A stretch of DNA of 6,302 nt from Treponema sp. (GTDB lineage Bacteria > Spirochaetota > Spirochaetia > Treponematales > Treponemataceae): positions 1 through 6,302 of the forward strand of contig JAFYDO010000301.1 in the NCBI GenBank assembly GCA_017544745.1. The letters run 5' to 3'. A program made the translations under genes and the position numbers. Position 1 is the stretch's first letter. Every line of letters begins with the position of its first letter. Below, piece after piece: positions 1 through 5,963 of the stretch. Under the pieces are notes generated by a model that saw only the letters and a program-made list of their open reading frames with translations, was not told the origin of the DNA and did no database searches.

Positions 1-25
1 AAAAATAAGGAGGGGGAAGCCCCCT
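1..25 (-). terminator. Rho-independent terminator downstream of the MEMO-family gene
   Basis: Read on the minus strand, a perfect six-base-pair stem (AGGGGG/CCCCCT, three-base loop CTT, plus positions 11-25) is followed after CC by TTATTTTT (plus 1-8). A GC-rich stem followed by a T-rich tail is the classic intrinsic terminator layout. It lies about 60 bases past the stop codon at 86-88, so it would close the DUF3160-MEMO transcript. The T-tract reaches the window edge and may continue. Confidence 0.7.
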
Positions 26-76
26 GCGGCCGCACTTCGTTGCGTCCTACCCCCTATGCGGGGACACCCCGCAACG
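26..76. repeat. GC-rich nested inverted-repeat segment, possible dispersed repeat
   Basis: This non-coding stretch is much richer in GC than the genes beside it and is packed with symmetry. An eight-base palindrome GCGGCCGC lies at 26-33. CGTTGCG at 38-44 is the exact reverse complement of CGCAACG at 70-76. Nested within and sharing bases with that pair, GCGGGG (58-63) and CCCCGC (67-72) form a hairpin with the loop ACA. The outer and inner stems cannot form fully at the same time. Such density of structure and the shift in composition suggest a REP-like mobile or dispersed element joined to the terminator at 1-25. No second copy was seen in this window, so the repeat nature is inference. Confidence 0.45.
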
Positions 77-85
77 CCCCGTCCA

Positions 86-994
86 TCAATAAAATAAAGA
101 AAAGAAATAGCTTGTAATATCGTCTTCATCCTGTCCGGACAGCTCATAGGAATTTGTATGATAAAGAATCACAGCTTTTGTATCCCCGGACAAAAAACGG
201 GAAAGAACATATATGCCCGGACGGTTATCGCAGCCGCAGTAAACCCAGGTGGAATCAGAAGGATTATTAAAAAACTCGCGGCTTCTTTGATCCTTATATT
301 GGGTTCCTTCCAAATTTCCGTGATGCGCAAAGTCCGTAGAAATCAAAAGAAAATTCTTCTTTTTGGCTTTATCAGTAAAATACGGTGTCAGGGCATCTGC
401 AAGCAGCTGTGCATTTTTCTGGTTCAAAGGAGGCTCCCCTTCTACACCAATTACACAGATTTTTGCTTTTGGAAAATAGCGTGCTATATAGGGAATTAGA
501 ACATTTACCCCGTGCTCAACCGGGAATACCTGGCTGTCATATTTTACACCAAGATAATCTGCAATTGCCTGCTCAGTCTTTTCATCAGTATAAACAATTC
601 CATTTTTTGTCTGCCAGCAGCAATTATCCAGCGACCATACCTGAGAAGAAAGCCCGTAATGCGAAGGACATATAATAAAAAAGGTTTCTACTTTTCTGCG
701 CTCTGCAATTTCATAAAACCAGCGGTCAATCTGTGTATCTGCAAGAAGATGATGACTTACTGTTCCGGCCCAGACATTAGCATTATGCGGAGGCAGCGCT
801 TCTATTTGAGGAGATCCAATTACAGAAGGAATCTGCTCCTCCAGATAATCCCAGGTGTTTATAATCTGTCCGCCGGAAAGTGCTTTTATATTTCTGTTAT
901 TTACCCTTGTGCAGCCCGTACAGATTACAGCAAGAAAAATAACAGAAAATATTTTTAGCGGAACGAAGCGTTTGTTGTTGTCTCTAAGAAGCAT
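86..994 (-). CDS. MEMO-family lipoprotein (AmmeMemoRadiSam system protein B-like)
   Basis: This is a 302-residue MEMO-family protein. The family shares the fold of class III non-haem iron dioxygenases (LigB type), and human MEMO1 binds metal through two histidines and a cysteine. The expected residues are present: H81 in VSHHLLA, H112 in CPSHYG, E160-H161 in VEHGVN, D221 and H224 in STDFAHHG, and C253 in the CG motif before a conserved hydrophobic helix. The N-terminus (MLLRDNNKRF, then a hydrophobic stretch ending CTGC) is a lipoprotein signal with lipid Cys28, so the protein should be membrane-anchored outside the cytoplasm, unusual for MEMO proteins. The ATG at 994 is preferred because GGGA lies six bases upstream; a TTG at 1006 would add four residues and overlap that site. 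The start overlaps the DUF3160 stop by 40 bases, implying translational coupling. The reaction is unknown. The family call is firm; system membership is inferred from the AMMECR1 gene nearby. Confidence 0.88.
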   Translation of the reverse strand: MLLRDNNKRFVPLKIFSVIFLAVICTGCTRVNNRNIKALSGGQIINTWDYLEEQIPSVIGSPQIEALPPHNANVWAGTVSHHLLADTQIDRWFYEIAERRKVETFFIICPSHYGLSSQVWSLDNCCWQTKNGIVYTDEKTEQAIADYLGVKYDSQVFPVEHGVNVLIPYIARYFPKAKICVIGVEGEPPLNQKNAQLLADALTPYFTDKAKKKNFLLISTDFAHHGNLEGTQYKDQRSREFFNNPSDSTWVYCGCDNRPGIYVLSRFLSGDTKAVILYHTNSYELSGQDEDDITSYFFSLFY

Positions 995-3660
995 TCTTGT
1001 TCCCAAAAAGGCATATACTTATTGATATCCTTTTGATTCTGTTTGTATACCATATTCTTCCACTGCTCGTCTGTTAAACGGTCACTGGAAGACTGTGTAA
1101 ATTCTGCATAAGTAAATCCATAGCCAATTGCAATACGTTTTCCACCCTGCGAATCATTAAGAGGAACGTAAATTCTTGAAGGAGAAGCAACGCCAACCTC
1201 AAGACAAAGGTTAAGATCGTTGTTTGTATAAACATCTGCAATGCAGGCCATCTTAAGTAACTCATGGTCAGAAACATAACCGTCACAGTGAATCAGAACA
1301 AGACGTTCGAGAGAAGAAATGATGGTTGGAATCCATTCAATATCTTTTTGCGCAACTTCCTGGTTTTCTGCTTCAAGCTTTACAATCTTCAAAATGCGGG
1401 TATAAAGCTCTATAAGATTCTTAAGGTATGTCTTGGTTTCGTCATCCAGTATGTCATAATAATCATAGATTTTCATAAGACTATTAACAGCAGTAAGAGA
1501 AGCTTCCCAGAAAGGAACATTCGGTTCTATATAATGAACAGGCTTTGGCAAAGGCTCTGTTCTATAGGTTGGATCAAAGTCTCCGTCGCCGGCACGCTCT
1601 GCAACAACCTGCTTTACATAAAGAATTGTATCATGCCGAAGTTCTGCCCAGGTTCCATGAGCGGAAAGCTGAGACTTAATGTTCCATGCAGGAGATTCTG
1701 TAAAATAAAAGCCTGCTCCCTGTTCAAAGGTTGCCAGTGTTTTTATCTGATACAATACCTGGTTATAATAACTCTTGTTCCAGAAGGTTGCGTCATAAGA
1801 ATTAAATTCATTTTCAAATCCGTCAAGAATATCGCTTAAACCCGGCATAGTAGCATAATCAGTTTTGGCAAGCAGGGCGTCGGCTGTTCTTGAACCAAAG
1901 GCCTTCATTATATCAAGACCACGTACAATATCACGCGGTAAAAACCTTGGAGGAGAAACCTTTTCGTGAACAAGGGAATCATAGGTAAAGCGTTGTCCAA
2001 AAAGTCTCCAGCCCATAGGAGCCTTTGGCATTCCTGTTTCTTCATCAATTTCTGCATACTGGTCAAACACAGACTGTCCGGTTATTGCAGGAGGTCTTAG
2101 AGTGTCTGCACAAAGAGACATAAACTCAACTACATTATCTATGTTGGAAGCCCATTCGGAATAATCAGAAATCTGCTGTTCCTTCCAGAGCGGGCAGATA
2201 TCATCAAAGCTTAAATCATCAGACAAACCGATGAGCATTGTAATAGGGTCAAAGAGCCATTCCCACTTATCATACAGCGAACGGCTTTTTTGAACAGTGT
2301 CTACAATAAGGGTAATCACTGCTTCTTTATCAAGAATATATTCCGGTGTCTGCTCCCCTTCCTTAGGCTTTGTAATTGAAAAATGAAGATGTCCGTACCA
2401 CATCTGCGCCCTAAAGTAAGATTCAAGTACAGGATTTTTTGTATAATGTCCGCGCGCCTTGTATTGTGAAAAATCTTCGTCTTCCTTAAAGATTGCTTCT
2501 GTGTCTGGCTGAGCTTTCATTATCATTGCATAATCCTTTTGAACGACAGCAGGATAATCTGCAAGAATTGTCTGAATTTCACTTTCGGTTTTTTCTACAT
2601 ATTCAACCGGATTCCAGTAGGAATCTCCTCCAGTTTTTTGAGCAGCGGTTTTAAAAATTATCTGAGGAACCTGAAAATACTGTATAGCCTGTTCGCGGAT
2701 TTTTTCCGGTGCATCTGTGCGTTCAGAAAGTGCTTCTATAAAGGAATCTGTAAGCTCTGCCATCTGCGGAAAAAAGTATTCTTCTTCGGTGTACTGAAGC
2801 ATGCGGTCAAAAATCAAATGCTGGCAATGTGCAGCGAGATCCGTTGTTATAAAAATAGGTGTTCCTGCTTTTCTACGCAGTTCCGAATAATAATCCAGCA
2901 TATCATCAGTTGAAACATAGGATCTTGGAGCAGTCTTTTGCAGAGCAAGCCTGTTATTTTCAAGACTCTGAACTACAGTTTGCTCCAGAGGAATATATCC
3001 GGAAACAGGATAGAATTCTTCAAACTTTCCGGCGGTTTCGTATAACTTTGCAGAAATACGGTTTTCTTCTATAGGTTTTCCAAGTCCATATAAATCTGCG
3101 CCAAATACCCAGCCCTTATTTCCGTTCCATTCTGTTTTGTAAAACCAGTTCCAGTTATCTTCAAAAAAGAACATACCTTCGGAATAACGGTTTTCGGGAT
3201 TTGTTTTTTTCATTTTTGTATCTATTGGCAGGATGGTTGCAAACGGAACCTCAACTCCAAGCTCGTTTATATTTGTGTTGATTTCTGCTGTTTCCCCGTC
3301 AAAAGTAAATGCTTCATCAGGATAAAACTTGCAGACATAACTTGCCACAACTGCAGTTTCTCCTGACAGAATTCCCTGGTCCGATAATTCAGAAAAAACC
3401 ATAGGGTCATCAAGAAACTGTTTGTGCGCATCTGTATGAAAAGCACCGTTTAAAATTTCTACCGCATCAAAATTATAGGCAGCGTCAAATGTGGCTTTTC
3501 TTGGAGGTTCCGGTTCTTCGGGTTCAACAGGAACAGCCTTAATTTCCTGAACAACAGGCTCCTGAATTTGAACAGGCTCTTCGTTTTCCTTTTCCTTTTT
3601 GCAGGAAACCATAAAACAAGTGATAAGACAAACTAAAAATATAATAACATTCTTTTTCAT
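955..3660 (-). CDS. DUF3160 family lipoprotein with N-terminal SH3-like region
   Basis: This 901-residue protein belongs to the DUF3160 family, which has no established function. The signal peptide MKKNVIIFLVCLITC.. ends in a relaxed lipobox MVSC (lipid Cys20). It is followed by a charged and then Pro/Glu-rich linker (about 21-55) that would tether the protein to a membrane. Residues about 100-192 look like a bacterial SH3-type domain (NWFYKTEWNG, then KGWVFGADLYG). DUF3160 covers roughly 245 to the end. Its hallmarks are STDDMLDYYSELRRK (250-264), TTDLAAHCQHLIFDR (272-286), YFRAQMWYG (415-423), WAELRHDTILYVKQ (671-684), HYIEPN (709-714), a conserved IADVYT..LEVGVA segment (808-825) and RLTDEQW (861-867). 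The ATG at 3660 is chosen for its good signal peptide; a TTG at 3684 would add eight residues. Neither has a clear Shine-Dalgarno. It is first in the unit with the MEMO gene, so a shared extracytoplasmic role is likely. A peptidase or binding role would be a guess. Confidence 0.88.
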   Translation of the reverse strand: MKKNVIIFLVCLITCFMVSCKKEKENEEPVQIQEPVVQEIKAVPVEPEEPEPPRKATFDAAYNFDAVEILNGAFHTDAHKQFLDDPMVFSELSDQGILSGETAVVASYVCKFYPDEAFTFDGETAEINTNINELGVEVPFATILPIDTKMKKTNPENRYSEGMFFFEDNWNWFYKTEWNGNKGWVFGADLYGLGKPIEENRISAKLYETAGKFEEFYPVSGYIPLEQTVVQSLENNRLALQKTAPRSYVSTDDMLDYYSELRRKAGTPIFITTDLAAHCQHLIFDRMLQYTEEEYFFPQMAELTDSFIEALSERTDAPEKIREQAIQYFQVPQIIFKTAAQKTGGDSYWNPVEYVEKTESEIQTILADYPAVVQKDYAMIMKAQPDTEAIFKEDEDFSQYKARGHYTKNPVLESYFRAQMWYGHLHFSITKPKEGEQTPEYILDKEAVITLIVDTVQKSRSLYDKWEWLFDPITMLIGLSDDLSFDDICPLWKEQQISDYSEWASNIDNVVEFMSLCADTLRPPAITGQSVFDQYAEIDEETGMPKAPMGWRLFGQRFTYDSLVHEKVSPPRFLPRDIVRGLDIMKAFGSRTADALLAKTDYATMPGLSDILDGFENEFNSYDATFWNKSYYNQVLYQIKTLATFEQGAGFYFTESPAWNIKSQLSAHGTWAELRHDTILYVKQVVAERAGDGDFDPTYRTEPLPKPVHYIEPNVPFWEASLTAVNSLMKIYDYYDILDDETKTYLKNLIELYTRILKIVKLEAENQEVAQKDIEWIPTIISSLERLVLIHCDGYVSDHELLKMACIADVYTNNDLNLCLEVGVASPSRIYVPLNDSQGGKRIAIGYGFTYAEFTQSSSDRLTDEQWKNMVYKQNQKDINKYMPFWEQECFLETTTNASFR
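992..1004 (-). promoter_or_regulatory. Ribosome binding site that decides the MEMO start
   Basis: On the minus strand, GGGA (plus 1001-1004) is followed by six bases and then ATG (plus 992-994), an acceptable Shine-Dalgarno spacing. The site lies inside the 3' end of the DUF3160 gene, so ribosomes finishing that gene could reload here. It favours the ATG over the in-frame TTG at 1006, which overlaps the same G-run. Confidence 0.5.
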
Positions 3661-3714
3661 AATAATAAGTATGATACTTTTCAAATCAGGTGTCTATATG
3701 TAATAATATTAGAC
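3661..3714. promoter_or_regulatory. Divergent intergenic promoter region with 13-base palindrome
   Basis: This 54-base AT-rich spacer must hold the promoters for both the DUF3160-MEMO unit (leftward) and the UPF0489-AMMECR1 gene (rightward). A perfect palindrome AAGTATGATACTT spans 3667-3679, adjacent to the DUF3160 start, and could be an operator. For the rightward gene, TG-T-AATAAT (3699-3707) resembles an extended -10 element. It would start transcription at or next to the ATG at 3715, which fits the absence of a Shine-Dalgarno and hints at a leaderless message. For the leftward gene, TATCAT (minus strand, plus 3671-3676) is a weak -10 candidate inside the palindrome. No convincing -35 is seen for either. 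The divergent layout and palindrome are observed; promoter assignments are tentative. Confidence 0.45.
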
Positions 3715-5187
3715 ATGAAGAAAACTGGTCTTCTTTCTACCGCGTTGTGGCTCTTACTCCTTTGCACATCTTTTCCTGTATCCTGCAAAAATCATACAGA
3801 AATTCATCTGCATGACAGACACGGTCTTTCTTATTCTTATGTTAAACAATTCGCGCAGGCTAATGGCGCAGTAACCCTCATTCTCCTTGACTATCATAAT
3901 GATATAAAACCTGAATCCGGGGCTGTAACAAGTTATAACTGGGTAAGTAAACTGGTAGAAGAAGATTATGTAGATAAGGTCATCTGGCTTTCGGGGAAAA
4001 AACTGCTGCTCCCAAACAGAAATTCAAGAATGGACTGGCTTAACCGGAATCTGGCAGAATGTTATCCGCTAACGGCAGACAAAATGCGTTCTGCTGTTGA
4101 GCTTGTGGATTGGTATGATTTACAGAAATTAAAAATTCAAAAGCCCTTTGTAATTACTCTTGATTTTGATGTTTTTACCAAAGACCCCGGAGATTCCCCG
4201 GAGCTTTTTGTGGATGAACTATGTAACTGGATTAAAAAACAAAAACCAGAACTTTTGACTCTGTCTCTTTCTGCTGCTTACCAGCCTGACGCAAAAAAGG
4301 CCTGGTCCTGGCTTAATCGGTTTATTACAAAATATTCAAAAGGAGCTGCCTGGTTCTTGGAAAGCGGAGACTTTGGAGAAATTGAAGAAAGCCGTGATGA
4401 CCTTGAAGCACATAAAATCTGGCAGGAAAATCCTTTGATTTTTAAAAACCCGGAGTACCCTTTTTATTCGGGCGCCTATCTGTGGCAAAATTGTCCGGAG
4501 TCTTTACGTACAGCTTTGCTTAAAAAAAAGATTCAGGCAGGAAACGATCTGGCGCAGACAATAATTGACGGTTGGACCGAAGAAAAAAAGAACAATTTTT
4601 TTGAACTGTTCGATGTCAAAAAACAAAAGGAACTTTGTGAACTTGCAAAAAAGTCCATGAATAAATTTTTTGAGGGATCCCGTTTTGCTGCACCCATGCA
4701 GAACACTTCCGGGAATCTACGTAACTTTGGTGTTGCCGTGCGCTTTAGAAACAACGATGTAGACAGGGGTTGTCTTTCTTTATATGAAGGTATCTCTCAA
4801 GAAGATATTCCTCTTGCAATTGAATACTGTGCACAGGAGGCACTTACAGATCCAAGATATGAAAACATTACTCCTGCAGAACAGACAGACTTATTTACAA
4901 ATATTTCTATTTTTGACAGATGGGAAAAAATGGATTCCTGTTTTGATTATACACCAGGCAAGGACAGTCTTATTCTGCAGACTCCCGATGGAGAAAAAAC
5001 TCTCTTGCAGGCAGCAATTGCCCTGGAGCATGAATATTCTAAAGAGATTTTTCTTGGCAGACTTTCTAATAAGGCCGGACTTGGTTTAAACGGCTGGAAG
5101 GAAGATGATTTAATTTTTTATAAGGCAGATACCATAACCTTTACACTTTTATCTGACTCAACACCTGACCAATCGGTTCATGAATAA
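3715..5187 (+). CDS. Lipoprotein fusion: UPF0489/arginase-like domain plus AMMECR1 domain
   Basis: This 490-residue protein has two domains behind a lipoprotein signal (MKKTGLLSTALW.., lipobox PVSC, lipid Cys24). Residues about 30-230 resemble UPF0489, with LLDYHNDI (57-64), SYNWVSKL (73-80), DKVIWLS (87-93) and TLDFDVF (148-154). The DxHxD (D59, H61, D63) and DxD (D150, D152) pattern matches the metal ligands of the arginase/deacetylase fold. After a linker rich in lysine (about 260-300), residues about 303-476 form an AMMECR1 domain: LCELAKKSMNKFF, GVAVRFRNN, the signature RGC (351-353), LTDPRYENITPAE (377-389), GKDSLIL and KAGLGLNGW (453-461). AMMECR1 proteins partner MEMO in the AmmeMemoRadiSam association, and a MEMO gene lies in the divergent unit. 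The canonical RGCIG is RGCLS here. The last 15 or so residues lie beyond the domain and coincide with the antisense overlap with the sirtuin gene. The start has no Shine-Dalgarno. The domain calls are good; the function is unknown. Confidence 0.85.
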   Translation: MKKTGLLSTALWLLLLCTSFPVSCKNHTEIHLHDRHGLSYSYVKQFAQANGAVTLILLDYHNDIKPESGAVTSYNWVSKLVEEDYVDKVIWLSGKKLLLPNRNSRMDWLNRNLAECYPLTADKMRSAVELVDWYDLQKLKIQKPFVITLDFDVFTKDPGDSPELFVDELCNWIKKQKPELLTLSLSAAYQPDAKKAWSWLNRFITKYSKGAAWFLESGDFGEIEESRDDLEAHKIWQENPLIFKNPEYPFYSGAYLWQNCPESLRTALLKKKIQAGNDLAQTIIDGWTEEKKNNFFELFDVKKQKELCELAKKSMNKFFEGSRFAAPMQNTSGNLRNFGVAVRFRNNDVDRGCLSLYEGISQEDIPLAIEYCAQEALTDPRYENITPAEQTDLFTNISIFDRWEKMDSCFDYTPGKDSLILQTPDGEKTLLQAAIALEHEYSKEIFLGRLSNKAGLGLNGWKEDDLIFYKADTITFTLLSDSTPDQSVHE

Positions 5188-5878
5188 CCAGCGTTGCATA
5201 GTCATCCTTAGATGTAACCGACTTATTAAGCAGCACCAGATTTTTACCATGAAAGTAATCTACAAACGATGCGGCAGGGTAAACTACAAGTGAGGTGCCT
5301 CCAATAATAAGAGTGTCTGCGTCGGCAATGGCATGGACGGCACCGTTGATTACATTGTCGTCCAGGCCTTCCTCGTATAAAACAACATCCGGTTTTACAA
5401 GACCACCGCATTTTGTACAACGAGGAAGTCCATCCGGAGACTTGTCGCTGGCTGCAATAAAAGTTTCATCATAAAACTCGCCGCAGTCCATGCAGTAGTT
5501 GCGCAGGGTGCTGCCGTGGAGTTCGTATACAACCTTGCTGCCTGCCTTCTGGTGAAGTCCGTCTATATTCTGGGTAACAACTGCTTTTAGCTTTCCTGCG
5601 GCTTCTAGCTCGGCAAGTTTGTAGTGTGCTGCATTTGGTTCAAAGCCTGTAGGAAGCAGCTTGGCACGATAAAATCTGTAAAACTCCTTTGTGTCGTGAA
5701 AAAAGAAGGAACGGCTTATGATGGTCTCCGGCGGATACTTCCACTGCTGGTTGTAAAGACCGTCAACACTTCTAAAGTCAGGAATACCGGATTCTGTAGA
5801 AACGCCGGCACCACCAAAAAAGACGATGTTGCTTGATTCGTCGATTATTTTTTGGAGCTGTTGAATTTTATCATCCAT
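5141..5878 (-). CDS. Sir2-family NAD-dependent protein deacylase (sirtuin)
   Basis: This 245-residue cytoplasmic sirtuin removes acyl groups from protein lysines, consuming NAD and giving nicotinamide and O-acyl-ADP-ribose. All core motifs are intact: GAGVS (23-27) and GIPDFR (31-36) of the NAD site, TQNID (102-106), the catalytic histidine H121 in ELHGS, four zinc cysteines (C129, C132, C154, C157), KPDVVLYEE (162-170) and GTSLVVYPA (194-202). The sequence, including EFYRFYRAKLLP and NAAHYKLAELE, resembles the Thermotoga Sir2 (class U) type, so deacetylation is the likely main activity. The ATG at 5878 is chosen because GGAGG sits seven bases upstream. A further in-frame ATG at 5899 lies upstream of that site, inside a repeat element, and would add only seven residues. 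The 3' end overlaps the convergent UPF0489-AMMECR1 gene by 47 bases. The length is normal for the family. Confidence 0.95.
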   Translation of the reverse strand: MDDKIQQLQKIIDESSNIVFFGGAGVSTESGIPDFRSVDGLYNQQWKYPPETIISRSFFFHDTKEFYRFYRAKLLPTGFEPNAAHYKLAELEAAGKLKAVVTQNIDGLHQKAGSKVVYELHGSTLRNYCMDCGEFYDETFIAASDKSPDGLPRCTKCGGLVKPDVVLYEEGLDDNVINGAVHAIADADTLIIGGTSLVVYPAASFVDYFHGKNLVLLNKSVTSKDDYATLVIHEPIGQVLSQIKV

Positions 5879-5894
5879 GAATGTGCCTCCTTCC
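5876..5894 (-). promoter_or_regulatory. Strong Shine-Dalgarno of the sirtuin gene
   Basis: On the minus strand GGAAGGAGG (plus 5886-5894) is followed by seven bases and ATG at plus 5876-5878. It is the best ribosome binding site in the window, fixes the sirtuin start at 5878 and excludes the ATG at 5899. It directly abuts the palindromic repeat at 5895-5958. Confidence 0.8.
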
Positions 5895-5958
5895 GTCATT
5901 CCGAACTTGTTTCGGAATCTATTCTACAAATGAGATGCTGAAACAAGTTCAGCATGAC
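5895..5958. repeat. Palindromic REP-like repeat, two inverted units each forming a hairpin
   Basis: Two 26-base units face each other: 5895-5920 and the inverted 5933-5958, separated by 12 bases. Once the right unit is reverse-complemented, 22 of 26 positions match. Each unit is itself a hairpin with an eight-base-pair stem: ATTCCGAA (5898-5905) pairs with TTCGGAAT (5911-5918), and ATGCTGAA (5935-5942) pairs with TTCAGCAT (5948-5955). The loop is CTTGT, or ACAAG in the right unit as written. The four differences between units fall as two compensated base pairs, so both stems stay perfect. This looks like a dispersed intergenic repeat of BIME/REP type. It fills most of the 85-base gap between the phosphohexomutase stop and the sirtuin start, and has no T-tract typical of a terminator. 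Confidence 0.85.
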
Positions 5959-5963
5959 AAATC

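Noticed and set aside
158..958. Several overlapping plus-strand open frames of 96-148 codons
   Set aside because: They are antisense to the MEMO gene, which keeps all its family motifs; their translations are low in recognisable content.
1264..1839. Open frame of 191 codons on the plus strand
   Set aside because: It lies wholly antisense to the well-supported DUF3160 gene, its translation resembles no family I know, and it has no supporting ribosome binding site.
2539..3074. Plus-strand open frames of 71 and 124 codons
   Set aside because: They are antisense to conserved DUF3160 coding sequence, rich in Cys and Phe as expected of a reversed frame, and have no family resemblance.
5141..5878. 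Sirtuin as a functional part of the AmmeMemo block
   Set aside because: It is convergent rather than co-directional, has no export signal and belongs to a widespread cytoplasmic family, so adjacency alone is weak evidence.
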